Shown one piece after another: positions 17,809-27,040 of a stretch of 64,000 nt of DNA. The stretch is from M3007 sp965249785 (GTDB taxonomy: Bacteria; Bacteroidota; Bacteroidia; Chitinophagales; Saprospiraceae), in contig CBDFMU010000032.1 of NCBI GenBank assembly GCA_965249785.1, forward strand, positions 46,383 through 110,382, given 5' to 3'. The notes below the pieces were generated by a model. The model was not told the origin of the DNA and searched no databases. It saw nothing but the letters and a program-made list of their open reading frames with translations. The translations under genes and the position numbers were made by a program. Every line of letters starts with the position of its first letter. Position 1 is the stretch's first letter.

Positions 17809-20800
17809 TTATTGCCTCGGTTCTCCCTGCGGCCCTTGTTGCGGCATGTAGGCGGAAAACATTTTTTCCAGTTCGTTTTGTAGGGGCTGATCCTTCATGA
17901 CATTGGCCGCCGTATTCAGCAGCGTCTGGGCAGTGGCCATCGCCGACTGTTCATCCTGTTGGTAGCCTTTTTGCATTTCCGTTGATTGCGAAGCGATGAA
18001 ACGCAGTTGTTGCTCGGTAGCCTCGGCCACTTCGTGCATCTTGGCGGCGGCTTTGGTGTTGTCGCCAGCGCGCGCATAGACATCGGCCATCAGCGCAGAA
18101 AACTGGTCGTGCGCGAAGTTGAAGGACGGGAAAGCCGAAAAATATTTATCCGCCAGCGCAATCGCCTTATCGTTCTTCTTTTCCGCCGTCAATTGACGCG
18201 CAATGCGGATCATCGTTACACGCATCGTTTGCAGGCTTGGCAGATAGGAACGGTCGACAAACAGGCGTTCCTTATCAAAATTGCCCCATTGCCACTTGTT
18301 CATGATGTTATCAAAAGCCAGGTCGGTATTCACGCGGCCACAGCCAATAATACCATAGTTACGCTGATCGCCCTCACTGCGGTACGGCACCACGCGCAAG
18401 CCCAGTCCTTCCAGTTGTAAGTAATTTTCCATGCCCAGCAGCTTGTCTTCGCGACAGGTGACTGCCCAATAGATCGGACGTTTCCACAGATTGGAAGCCA
18501 GAATATCGAGCATGGCCAGTTCATCCTTGATAATATACGTTTTCTTGTCGCCGAGATTGATGTGCAAAGTGTCCAGCATGGCACTATCGCCCGCCATTGC
18601 GGCACCGCTGGCCAGTGCATCGGCGCGGTTCACCGGAATAGCAATGCGGCGCGTAGGCAGGTAAGTATCAAAATCACGTCCCCCTTGCGACTGCAGTTTA
18701 TGGTCTTCCGCCAGGAATTTCAGCACCTGCTGGATGGTCATTTCCTTTTCCGGCCCCTGAGAGTAGTAAGGCAATTGTACCCGTTTGAAACCGGTAATTT
18801 TCTCCTGCGGAATACTCATTTCGATGGCTGGCGAATTGTTCACCGCACGGCGCAGCTGGCCGATATACCAGTCCACCGCAATCAGGGAAAGATTGACCAC
18901 CCGCACGTCTGTGCGAATACTTTCGACCTCCTGGCAGTACCAGAGCGGGTAAGTGTCATTGTCGCCATAGGTGAAAATAATGGCGTTCGGCTCGCAGGAT
19001 TCCAGGAAATTACGAGCATAGTCGCGACTGGCGTAGTGGTGCGCACGGCTGTGATCGTCCCAGTTTTGGGTTACAATCAACAATGGAGCACTCAGCGCGA
19101 GTACCGTGGCGACTGGCGCAGCGATACTGCCCAAACTAAGCCGTTCGGAGAATAGTTTGTACAAAGCCATCACTCCCATCCCAATCCAGATGGCAAAAGT
19201 GAAAAACGATCCGGCTAACACGTAATCGCGTTCGCGCGGCTCATTGGGCGGCTGATTGGAATAAACAATAATACCAATGCCGGTAATAATGAACAGCACG
19301 AGGATCGCCGCAAACTCCGGCGATCGCTTCACAGAATCCATGAAAAAGAACAAAAATGCCGCTCCGGATAACAACACCAGCAAAAAATAAGCGTCAAAAT
19401 TGGCGATATTCATAAACACCTTCAGCACCAATGCCAGCAGCACGAATATACCGCCCACCCGCAGCAAGCGGTCGGAGGTTTGCAGATTGGTCCGCGAACG
19501 GAAGGCATGAAAAAACATTCCCAGCAAGCCAAGCAGCACCGGAATGAGGTAATATTTGTTATTAGCCTGGTTATTCTTTTGAAAATCAGGCAATTCGCTT
19601 TGGTTGCCAATGCGCGGCTCATCCAGGAAGGAGAATCCGGTAATCCAGTTGCCAGCACTCGGGTCCCAGGAATAATAGCCTTGATCTCCGTTTTGGCGAC
19701 CCGAAAAATTCCACATGAAATAACGCCAGTACATCCAGCCGAGCTGATATTTCCAGAAAAACTCGAAGTTGTCGCTTACCGTTGGTTCGCCAGTCGGCTT
19801 TTCAATCCATTGCCGATACAATTTGGGTCGCCCCTGCGAGCCATCGCCCATCCGGGGAAACAATACCTGGTCGCCCGAATTGTAGGTATAATCCACTTTT
19901 TCGTCTACCACCGCATAGCGATCTCCTACACGGCCATAACGGTCTTGAGATTCCACATTGGTTGGTTCCGCATCGAAGTTCGGCCCGCGCAACAGCGGAC
20001 GTTCGCCATACTGCTCCCGGTTGAGGTAAGGCAGCAGACGCATCGGATCGGAAGGATCATTCATGTTGATAGGCGGATTGGCGTTCGCCCGGATAATGAC
20101 CGTGCCGTAGCACATATAAGCGAGCACTGTCACGCCCAAAGCCACCACAATGCGTTGCAACAGGCCATTGCGGGTGCGCTGCGCACGACGCAAACCATAC
20201 CAGATCGCTCCACCAAATATTAAAGACACTGGTACAAGCCCAGAGTAGAAAGGCAAGCCAAAGCTATTAACCAAAAACTTATCGAGCATTGCCCAGAGGT
20301 TGGGAATACCGGCAATGATGAGTTTTTGCACCAATACAATGAACACAACCCCCACGATGGCAGCGATGAATGTGCCGCCAATCGTGCGATTTTTTGCTTT
20401 TTTGAAATAATAGAACATCGCCAGCGCCGGGAAAGTAAGCAGGCTCAGCAAGTGCACACCGATAGAAAGCGCACTGGCGTACACGGCAAATACCAGCCAC
20501 TTATCCGCGTCATCCTTATCGGGCAGGTTGTACCATTTCAGAGTCGCCCACAGGGTGAGGGCTGTAAAAAACGTAGACATGGCGTACACCTCGCCTTCGA
20601 CCGCTGAAAACCAGACGGAGGACGTAAACGCCGTCACCAGACCGGCCACCAGACCCGCTCCAGCTACTGCCAACGCCTGACCACCAATCGGCTCTTCGCC
20701 TCGCTCCACGATGGATAAGCGCGTCAAAATGCTGGTACACCAGCAAATAAACATCCCGGCAAAAGCGGTGCTGATGGCCGAAAGCAGATTGACCGAATAG

Positions 20801-21033
20801 GCGAGATTGGACGGATCCGAGGAGACCATCGAAGCCACCCAGGTGAAAAGGCGACCCACCAGCAAAAAGATTGGCGCGCCCGGCGGGTGCACTACCTGCA
20901 ACTTGTACGCTCCAGAGATAAATTCGCCGCAATCCCACAAGCTACCCGTCGGTTCGGCTGCTGCCCCCAGTACGAGTACCGCTATCAAAAAGGTTAGCCA
21001 CCCGGCCAGGTTATTTAATGTTCTGAAATTCAT
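17809..21033 (-). CDS. DUF2723 (TMEM260-like) membrane glycosyltransferase, putative protein O-mannosyltransferase
   Basis: 1074 aa from ATG 21033, the start that places the conserved 'LNNLAGWLTFLIAVLVLG' TM at the N-terminus. The first external loop has 'SLWDCGEFISGAYKLQVVHP', the GT-C-like signature of this family (the acidic D-C-G-E is the expected catalytic site). About ten or more TM segments follow to about residue 690 ('FWKYQLGWMYWRYFMWNFSGRQN' is a family motif), then a soluble C-terminal part with helical repeats and a Gln/Pro-rich tail. Pfam DUF2723 includes human TMEM260, an O-mannosyltransferase. Bacteroidota glycosylate many exported proteins, so a role in general protein O-glycosylation is a reasonable inference but unproven. 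The 292 bases upstream (21034-21325) show no gene. Confidence 0.85.
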   Translation of the reverse strand: MNFRTLNNLAGWLTFLIAVLVLGAAAEPTGSLWDCGEFISGAYKLQVVHPPGAPIFLLVGRLFTWVASMVSSDPSNLAYSVNLLSAISTAFAGMFICWCTSILTRLSIVERGEEPIGGQALAVAGAGLVAGLVTAFTSSVWFSAVEGEVYAMSTFFTALTLWATLKWYNLPDKDDADKWLVFAVYASALSIGVHLLSLLTFPALAMFYYFKKAKNRTIGGTFIAAIVGVVFIVLVQKLIIAGIPNLWAMLDKFLVNSFGLPFYSGLVPVSLIFGGAIWYGLRRAQRTRNGLLQRIVVALGVTVLAYMCYGTVIIRANANPPINMNDPSDPMRLLPYLNREQYGERPLLRGPNFDAEPTNVESQDRYGRVGDRYAVVDEKVDYTYNSGDQVLFPRMGDGSQGRPKLYRQWIEKPTGEPTVSDNFEFFWKYQLGWMYWRYFMWNFSGRQNGDQGYYSWDPSAGNWITGFSFLDEPRIGNQSELPDFQKNNQANNKYYLIPVLLGLLGMFFHAFRSRTNLQTSDRLLRVGGIFVLLALVLKVFMNIANFDAYFLLVLLSGAAFLFFFMDSVKRSPEFAAILVLFIITGIGIIVYSNQPPNEPRERDYVLAGSFFTFAIWIGMGVMALYKLFSERLSLGSIAAPVATVLALSAPLLIVTQNWDDHSRAHHYASRDYARNFLESCEPNAIIFTYGDNDTYPLWYCQEVESIRTDVRVVNLSLIAVDWYIGQLRRAVNNSPAIEMSIPQEKITGFKRVQLPYYSQGPEKEMTIQQVLKFLAEDHKLQSQGGRDFDTYLPTRRIAIPVNRADALASGAAMAGDSAMLDTLHINLGDKKTYIIKDELAMLDILASNLWKRPIYWAVTCREDKLLGMENYLQLEGLGLRVVPYRSEGDQRNYGIIGCGRVNTDLAFDNIMNKWQWGNFDKERLFVDRSYLPSLQTMRVTMIRIARQLTAEKKNDKAIALADKYFSAFPSFNFAHDQFSALMADVYARAGDNTKAAAKMHEVAEATEQQLRFIASQSTEMQKGYQQDEQSAMATAQTLLNTAANVMKDQPLQNELEKMFSAYMPQQGPQGEPRQ

Positions 21034-21325
21034 TGTTTTACGATATTTTAGGATGCCTTTCTTGCCCTTACAGCATGTAGGGTAAGCGAAAGACAGCGCA
21101 AAACTAAAAAAGTCTATGCAACGGTGGTGGAAAGTGTCGGGAATTTGCGCGAGGTGGGTAGAAACGAAGCAGCCCGGCAATAACGTCGGCTTCAATCGCC
21201 TATAAAATAATCAGAATTTTACGCCACAGCATGACTGCGGTGGTACGTACTCTGGTAGGCCCTTGTGTAAAAGCATGACTTGCGGATGTATGGATATCTG
21301 CGAAAAAAGGATGGCAATATAGAAA

Positions 21326-22321
21326 TTATTTGAATGTTTTCCTGCTGTAGGTACTCAAATCAGGGCTGCTGAAATCGGCATATTCTTCTGTATATTTTTT
21401 TGTGTAAATTACCTTATCGTATGGATCAACAAGGATGTGCAAACGATACTGATCTCGTAAATCGAAACTAAAATACCGACCTTTCTGAAAACGGAGGTGA
21501 TCACTGCTGATAATGGTATTCACATTAAATTCTATTGGCAACCAGTACTGTTTTTTTTCTCTTAGATCATATAACAAGGAGGCTCGTCGAGTCGAATATG
21601 ATTCGGATGGATCAAGATGCATATCCTCCACTCCCATAAAGAGAAACCGCGCATCGTCTGATAAACATATTGCTCCAATTTCATAATTTTGTTCGACTTC
21701 CGCGATCTGCTTCCCGCTTGAGTCCAATACTTTAATTGCTGATTTGCTGAAAGTTGGAATTTCCGAGGCAGAATCAACTCCTGTTAACACTGACATCAGC
21801 GTCAGATATTTACCACTATAATTTAGGCCATCTTGTAAGCCCCCACCAGTCCCGTACAGAATCCAATGCGTTCTAGCAATTTTCTCAGGAGAGATGGATT
21901 GTAAATGAATACCATTCAATTTATACTGCTTTTGCTCGGGTGTTAATCCCCTAAGGTCATAACTTCTTAATTGATTATTCTCCATCATTTTAGGAAAGGG
22001 AAGGTTTCTAAATTCGCCAAACTCAGTTATCTTTTGTTGAGAGATTCTTTGCAGTTCTTTTCCTTCACTGTCGTGAAAAACAAAAAAATATTCGCTTGTT
22101 TTTGTATCTTGAACAAATGTAATTCTTCCGCTATCAGGCTCGAGGAACATTGATCTATGTATAGCCCTGCTCTCCACTTGCATGGTATCGTTCTTCTGCA
22201 CCACTGGAGGCGTGGATATCTGCCCTTGACATTCCCCACTCATCCCCAACAAAAAGAAAAGCATAAACATAAGATAATTAGGCATGACCATCTCCGGCCA
22301 TGTAAGACATCGGTGTCGCAT
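21326..22321 (-). CDS. Exported protein of unknown function, paralogue of the next gene
   Basis: 331 aa. N-terminal signal sequence ('MPNYLMFMLFFLLGMSGECQGQ'); the Cys is a possible but non-standard lipobox. The body is beta-rich with 'IKVLDSSGKQIAEVE', 'LSDDARFLFMGVED' and 'HILVDPYDKVIYTKKY', suggesting a propeller-like fold. It aligns over its length with the product of 22544-23599 (for instance 'DPYDKVIY' against 'DPYKRLLY'), so the two are paralogues. I do not recognise a function. Confidence 0.7.
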   Translation of the reverse strand: MRHRCLTWPEMVMPNYLMFMLFFLLGMSGECQGQISTPPVVQKNDTMQVESRAIHRSMFLEPDSGRITFVQDTKTSEYFFVFHDSEGKELQRISQQKITEFGEFRNLPFPKMMENNQLRSYDLRGLTPEQKQYKLNGIHLQSISPEKIARTHWILYGTGGGLQDGLNYSGKYLTLMSVLTGVDSASEIPTFSKSAIKVLDSSGKQIAEVEQNYEIGAICLSDDARFLFMGVEDMHLDPSESYSTRRASLLYDLREKKQYWLPIEFNVNTIISSDHLRFQKGRYFSFDLRDQYRLHILVDPYDKVIYTKKYTEEYADFSSPDLSTYSRKTFK

Positions 22322-22361
22322 AGATAAATAGTGGTTTTAAAAAGTGAAGAAAAAAGGGGAA

Positions 22362-22437
22362 TTATCGTCTAAATTCAAGGAAACGGGTGTAGATAGCCAT
22401 AGTATCGTAAGAAAAGCCGTCAGCAGCCAAAGTTTTT
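22362..22437 (-). pseudogene. Remnant of the 3' end of the adjacent lipoprotein gene
   Basis: The minus strand encodes '(A)ADGFSYDTMAIYTRFLEFRR-stop', nearly identical to the C-terminus of the gene at 23639-24304 ('VDGFSYDTMAIYSRFLEFRR-stop'). It stands in the same position: 40 bases before the start of a paralogue, as the full gene is 39 bases before 23599. Upstream of about 22440 the similarity is lost, so this is a truncated duplicate. Confidence 0.75.
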
Positions 22438-22543
22438 GGCCACTTGGTGAAAAACACCAAGCGCGGCGGTAATGCAGGGTAACAGCCATGACCACATGAC
22501 TGTTATAGAGAAAACGTATTTCATAAATGGGTATCTTTACAGG

Positions 22544-23599
22544 TTAGAAAGAGGTAATTTCATACTGCGATACATCCTGGATGGTGCCATCGGGCAGGGT
22601 GGGCAGGGTTATATCATCATTTTGACGATATATTTCAACAAGGGTCGGTCTTGGGTAAAAGCGGTAATACAGCAGGCGTTTGTAGGGGTCTAGCATAAAA
22701 CGCATTCCTTCGGTACCATTATAATATATTATCTGAAAAAGGGAATCATCAAAAATAATACTCTGTACTGACCTATTACCAGGATATTTATTTATATCTA
22801 TCTTGGGCACAATGCTGGTTTTATGTGATCTCGTATCGTACAAAATAAAGTCACCATAATCGGATTGCCCTTCGCCTGCAGCATAACTGGTTCCGATAAG
22901 TATATACCTCTGATCTTCGGAAACATTGAAGACATAACTTGGATCAAGTGGCAATTTGTTTTCAATATGAGCAATATGCTCTCCCTTGTAGTTGTATGCT
23001 TCTACTTCGTTCATCGTAAAAATTGGAGCAATCTCGTAGTCCTTGTCATCAACGTAGTCAAATAACTCCACGGAAAGATGCGAAAAGAGGTACGCGCCAT
23101 AATAAGAATGATAATAGCGATAGTGTAGAGTGGCCGATTTTTTTAGCAAATTCATAGGCAGTCGTACCCCGATATCTTCGAACTTGGTCTTCAAATTTTC
23201 GTAGTCTCCCTTTATTCTATATATAAAGTATGTATCCAATGGACGCTCAACAATTATCTTGGCATTCGACAATGAAAACTTTCCGAACTTACTTTTATAA
23301 AGCATCCGCTCCCAATCAAAATCCATGGGGAGACCATCGGCTCCATAAGAGAAAATCTTATTTTTATCATTATCAACCCCAATCCATGGTTTGTCCTTGT
23401 AAGGGTTAACTCCACCTTGAATAATTGGAGTGGCTGCGCTGGTTTTCTCAGTAGAAAGGGTGGTATCGCCTCCCTGCCCCACCGGGGGCGTAGGCACCTG
23501 CCCTCGACATCCCCCACTCACCCCCAACAAAAACAAAAGCACAAGCATGAAAGAACTGGGCATGGCCATCTCCGGCCATGCAAAACGTGGATGTCGCAT
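22544..23599 (-). CDS. Exported protein of unknown function, paralogue of the preceding gene
   Basis: 351 aa. The first 43 codons closely match those of 22321-21326 at DNA and protein level (MRH...WPEM.MP..., 'LLFLLGVSGGCRGQ', 'PTPPV'). The rest is more diverged but collinear, with 'IEAYNYKGEHIAHIE'-like strands, 'VSEDQRYILIGTSY' and 'FMLDPYKRLLYYRFY'. Probably secreted or a lipoprotein (SGGC). It is AT-richer than flanking housekeeping genes. Function unknown; a propeller-like fold is only suggested by the strand pattern. Confidence 0.72.
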   Translation of the reverse strand: MRHPRFAWPEMAMPSSFMLVLLFLLGVSGGCRGQVPTPPVGQGGDTTLSTEKTSAATPIIQGGVNPYKDKPWIGVDNDKNKIFSYGADGLPMDFDWERMLYKSKFGKFSLSNAKIIVERPLDTYFIYRIKGDYENLKTKFEDIGVRLPMNLLKKSATLHYRYYHSYYGAYLFSHLSVELFDYVDDKDYEIAPIFTMNEVEAYNYKGEHIAHIENKLPLDPSYVFNVSEDQRYILIGTSYAAGEGQSDYGDFILYDTRSHKTSIVPKIDINKYPGNRSVQSIIFDDSLFQIIYYNGTEGMRFMLDPYKRLLYYRFYPRPTLVEIYRQNDDITLPTLPDGTIQDVSQYEITSF

Positions 23600-23638
23600 A
23601 GATAAATAGTGGTTTAAAAAAGTGAGGAAAAAGGGAAA

Positions 23639-24304
23639 TTATCGTCTGAATTCAAGGAAGCGGCTATAAATAGCCATAGTATCATACGAAAAGCCATCAA
23701 CGGCCATGATACTTAATGCTTTACCTAGAGCATCTTCTGTATAATAATGGCGGGCGAGCGTATACTGCGGAAGATCAGGTGCTGTCGCGGTACGATAAGA
23801 GTATACGAGCCAATTGGAAAAGAATTTCATATATTCTTGTCCTACGATATCATACATTTCAAGGCTCACTGGCGCTGCCAACGGCGTCCAACTAATGGTT
23901 ATAATCCCGGCAGAAGTGGCACTGTAACGTACCACTGTATCAAGGGGAAGTGTCCCTGATGACCCATCACTGAAAATACGCACTTGGTAATCATTTAACA
24001 ACTCAATACCCGTAAAGGCTAGTGGCAAAGTTTGTTGTTGATCATAGTAATTTATTGTATCTAAGAAACTGATAAACGTACCAGATTGGGATCGCAGAAG
24101 AGGCACACCAATTCCTTGGGAATTTTTCCAGTAAGCACGACCACCTCCAGAAGTAGTCGCCGGATCAAACTTAAATAGCTTAGGAAATTCTGGCGGCGCA
24201 TCATCCTTTCGGCATGATAGCCAGAAAAGAGAGACATACAGTGCTAATAGGATAAAAGCGCAAAAGGGAAGCCGCTGCAAAAGGGACAAGGATAGCTGTT
24301 TCAT
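23639..24304 (-). CDS. Lipoprotein of unknown function
   Basis: 221 aa with a long signal sequence and lipobox 'LFWLSC' followed by RKDD. The remainder is beta-rich ('YQVRIFSDGSSGTLPLDTVVRY') with no motif I recognise. It lies 39 bases upstream of its neighbour on the same strand, so the two may be co-transcribed. A copy of its last 25 codons survives at 22362-22437, showing that this gene and the start of the next one were duplicated together. Confidence 0.72.
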   Translation of the reverse strand: MKQLSLSLLQRLPFCAFILLALYVSLFWLSCRKDDAPPEFPKLFKFDPATTSGGGRAYWKNSQGIGVPLLRSQSGTFISFLDTINYYDQQQTLPLAFTGIELLNDYQVRIFSDGSSGTLPLDTVVRYSATSAGIITISWTPLAAPVSLEMYDIVGQEYMKFFSNWLVYSYRTATAPDLPQYTLARHYYTEDALGKALSIMAVDGFSYDTMAIYSRFLEFRR

Positions 24305-24431
24305 TGGAATGGTTCGGTTTGAAGTGGTAAGTATAAGTAGTTTATTGACAACCTGTTAACAAAAGAATGTTAAAGGCAGGTAATTCTTTTTTTTCACTGG
24401 CTTACAGCACTAGTAGAAGCTGCTATCCACG

Positions 24432-24469
24432 AAAAAGGCTGTTAGACAAGTGTACTTGTCTAACAGCCT
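24432..24469 (-). terminator. Second terminator after the OmpH/Skp gene
   Basis: AGGCTGTTAGACAAG (24436-24450) pairs perfectly with CTTGTCTAACAGCCT (24455-24469), loop TGTA; a run of A's at 24432-24436 gives TTTTT on the minus strand. Confidence 0.75.
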
Positions 24470-24485
24470 GCATAGAACAATTCCA

Positions 24486-24522
24486 GGAAATAACAACCGA
24501 AGGTAATCCGGTTGTTATTTCC
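24486..24522 (-). terminator. First terminator directly after the OmpH/Skp stop codon
   Basis: GGAAATAACAACCG (24486-24499) and CGGTTGTTATTTCC (24509-24522) form a perfect 14-bp stem that touches the stop codon. With the hairpin at 24436-24469 it makes a tandem terminator. Confidence 0.65.
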
Positions 24523-25040
24523 TATATCCCCAACTGCTTCTTCACCAAAGCCATCACATCATCGGCCTCGGCGGCAAACAACATGGACCCGGAACTGGTA
24601 TCGAAGATCATCGCGTAGCCGTTTTGTTTGGCGACGATTTTCACCGCGTCGTTTACTTTGGCCAGGATAGGTTTCAGGAGTTCTTCGCGCTTGGCGGCGA
24701 TGGTCTGTTGCGCATCCTGCTCAAATTTCTGGATGTCCTCCTGCATTTTTTGCAGAGTGGCCTGCCCAGCCTGCGATTGTACGGGCGTGAGTTTGCCATC
24801 GTTGTAGTCAGCCTCGAACTTGGTATATTGAGCCTGGAACGACTTCGTCAGTGAATCGTCCTTGGCGGTCAATTTATCGGTGAAGATTTTCAGATCGTCG
24901 TTGGCTTTCTTGGTGTCGGGCAGACTTTCGAGCATATTGCCCAGATTCATGTGGCCGTATTTAAGCGTGGTTTGCGCGGATAGGGCGGATGCACCAATCA
25001 ACAGGGCAAAAAGGAAACAAAAAGATGTTTTGCTGAACAT
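24522..25040 (-). CDS. OmpH/Skp-family periplasmic chaperone
   Basis: 172 aa; signal peptide ending 'SALSAQ', then the OmpH pattern: 'LKYGHMNLGNMLESLPDTKKANDDL', a central coiled-coil tentacle (about 55-125, rich in K, E, Q), and the closing 'IVAKQNGYAMIFDTSSGSMLFA...DVMALVKKQLGI'. Skp trimers escort unfolded beta-barrel proteins through the periplasm to the BAM complex, which fits the many outer-membrane proteins nearby. It appears to be a single-gene unit ended by two hairpins. Confidence 0.92.
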   Translation of the reverse strand: MFSKTSFCFLFALLIGASALSAQTTLKYGHMNLGNMLESLPDTKKANDDLKIFTDKLTAKDDSLTKSFQAQYTKFEADYNDGKLTPVQSQAGQATLQKMQEDIQKFEQDAQQTIAAKREELLKPILAKVNDAVKIVAKQNGYAMIFDTSSGSMLFAAEADDVMALVKKQLGI

Positions 25041-25421
25041 TGTGTGGGAAAGTGAAGTTTTTTAATAACAGAAAAACGAAAAACGGCGCCAAAGGTAACA
25101 TGGATGCGGGAAAGGCAGGTGTTATTCTTTCGCAAATGCTCGTCGAAATTACCCTTTTTGTTAAGGATTGGTAAAAAAAGTAACGGTAAGCGGGACAAAA
25201 TAGCGGCGGCGTGCGTTTATGAATTTTTGGCGGGGCTTTCCACCCTGCTTGCCGTTTGCGAGTAACGTCCTTGTTACCCCGTAAAGGGACAGGGTGCATT
25301 AAGCTAAGTTGGGGATTTGTACGTTTTGCCTATTGTCTTATTTGCCTGGTTGCTTTATTGCCCTTCGCTTTATTTGCTTATTGCCTTTTGAGTTCGTTTC
25401 TTTGTCAAAAAAATTCCCAGC

Positions 25422-26078
25422 GTGACACGACTTCTCGCGTTTTTATTCTTCGCCGCTCTTGGCCTTCGCGCCGCCGCCCAGCCGAATCCAACGGCCCAGC
25501 CTATGCTCATCCAGCTGTCCGGTATGATCTTCGCCGAGGTGGATGGCGAGCGCACGACCGTTCCTTATGCCACGGTATTTCTGCCCAAAAAAGGGCGCGG
25601 CACCTATTCTGATTATCGCGGCTTTTTTACGCTGGTAGTTGAAAAAGGCGACGTGGTGCGCTTCAATTGCCTGGGTTTCGAGACGGTGACTTTTCGCATC
25701 CCGGATACGCTCTCCCAGGATCAATACTCCATCGCGCAGATCATGACGCAGGATACGATCAATCTGCCGGAGACGGTTATTTTCCCCTGGCCTTCGCGGG
25801 AACACTTCAAACTGGAGTTCCTGAAGATGGATGTGACCACCGAACTTCAGCGTCGCGCTACGGAAAATCTGGCTAATGAATACCTGGCCGAGGCCCGCAA
25901 AAATCCCGACATCGTACCTTATGGTGGACGGGAAAGTGCCAATTTCTACCTGCGCCAGCAGTCGCGTGAGTACGTATATATTGGGCAGGTGCCACCGATG
26001 AATATTTTTAGTCCGCTGGCCTGGGGCCAGTTTTTCAAGGCCTGGAAAGAAGGGAAGTATAAGAAGAAAAAAGAATAG
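25422..26078 (+). CDS. Exported protein with carboxypeptidase-regulatory-like domain
   Basis: 218 aa from GTG 25422 (MTRLLAFLFFAALGLRAAAQ, signal peptide). After a short linker comes a CarboxypepD_reg-like/CarbopepD_reg_2 beta-sandwich: 'LSGMIFAEVDGERTTVPYATVFLPKKGRGTYSDYRGFFTLVVEKGDVVRFNCLGFETV', residues about 32-95. The C-terminal half is charged and lysine-rich. Such domains occur in TonB-dependent receptors and surface proteins of Bacteroidota; here there is no barrel, so it is a free periplasmic or outer-membrane-associated protein of unknown role. Its leader is a run of TTTGCC/TTATTGC pyrimidine-rich strings. Confidence 0.78.
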   Translation: MTRLLAFLFFAALGLRAAAQPNPTAQPMLIQLSGMIFAEVDGERTTVPYATVFLPKKGRGTYSDYRGFFTLVVEKGDVVRFNCLGFETVTFRIPDTLSQDQYSIAQIMTQDTINLPETVIFPWPSREHFKLEFLKMDVTTELQRRATENLANEYLAEARKNPDIVPYGGRESANFYLRQQSREYVYIGQVPPMNIFSPLAWGQFFKAWKEGKYKKKKE

Positions 26079-26105
26079 AGAAATCAAAAAAGCAATTTGC
26101 AAAAA

Positions 26106-26150
26106 GCAAAAAGGCAAGGTTCAACTCATATTGAACCTTGCCTTTTTTGC
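26106..26150. terminator. Bidirectional intrinsic terminator
   Basis: AAGGCAAGGTTCAA (26111-26124) and TTGAACCTTGCCTT (26131-26144) form a perfect stem extended by A/T flanks (GCAAAA...TTTTGC), between convergent genes. It gives T-runs in both directions. Confidence 0.85.
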
Positions 26151-26173
26151 ACCTTACCCCTCTTGCTCTATAA

Positions 26174-27040
26174 TCAATTTATTTTCGCGGTAAAATCATA
26201 TTTCAGTCCCCAATACTCTTTCAGCACCATTTTCACGGAACCAACCGACACGGGCGACTCAATGAGTAAAGGAATACGGTTTTGGTCGTCGGAGACCCAC
26301 ACCGACATCCCCTCTCCTTCTTTGAACACGTTGCCCGCGATGACATCCGGTTGAAACTTGAGGGTATTGTAGCGGCCCATGTTGTACACTTTTTTGCGCT
26401 CCTTGCCTTGATAGCGCATTTGCAGCGGAAACTCTTCTTTGTCCATAAATACTTTGAATGGAATACTGAATCCGTTCTGCTGCGAGCCAAAATCTATGGT
26501 ACGCAGGCTGTATAAACTGGACAATACATCCTGTACACAGCCACTTACGCTGTGCTCGGTTTTCGTTTCGGCGGTGCCGCGCTTGTCGGAACGATAGACC
26601 GTCATTTTGCGAGCACCCTGATTAAAAGCGATTTTTTCAAAAATGTGGTACTTCCCCTCGTTCACGTTGCGCTCGGAATAGTTGGGCAACAAGGTGTTTT
26701 TATCCACCCAGGAGTCATATTCATCTTTGACCGAAAAAAACCACTCATAAGAGTTATAGGTCTCGCCCCGAGCCTGATAATGGTACTGATTGCCTTCTTC
26801 AAAGGCCTGGAAAGTTACTTCGCCAGCGGAAATCCAGACGAAATTCCAGTTGTAATATATTTTGTAGGTCAGCTTTTCTGCGTGCTGAAAAGTCGAATTG
26901 CTATTGGAGCAGGGATCATACTGCAAGACGGGAGAAGGCACACCTGGCGCAGATGCCGGAATAGACCCAAAATCGCCGGGCGTGGTAAAAGCCATCAGCA
27001 ATAATCCCAAATGCAGGGCCAGGTATTTACTCATTTTCAT
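26174..27040 (-). CDS. DUF3108 domain protein
   Basis: 288 aa from ATG 27040 (a second ATG at 27034 gives MSKYLALH...). Signal peptide, then a beta-barrel-like DUF3108 domain: 'EKLTYKIYYNWNFVWISAGEVTFQ', 'YHYQARGETYNSYEWFFSVKDEYDSWVD', 'ERNVNEGKYHIFE', 'VQDVLSSLYSLRTIDF', 'GEGMSVWVSDDQNRIPLLIES'. The family is periplasmic, with unknown function. Its start overlaps the end of the flippase-like gene by 8-14 bases (ATGAAAATGAGTAA), which points to translational coupling and a shared job. Confidence 0.87.
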   Translation of the reverse strand: MKMSKYLALHLGLLLMAFTTPGDFGSIPASAPGVPSPVLQYDPCSNSNSTFQHAEKLTYKIYYNWNFVWISAGEVTFQAFEEGNQYHYQARGETYNSYEWFFSVKDEYDSWVDKNTLLPNYSERNVNEGKYHIFEKIAFNQGARKMTVYRSDKRGTAETKTEHSVSGCVQDVLSSLYSLRTIDFGSQQNGFSIPFKVFMDKEEFPLQMRYQGKERKKVYNMGRYNTLKFQPDVIAGNVFKEGEGMSVWVSDDQNRIPLLIESPVSVGSVKMVLKEYWGLKYDFTAKIN

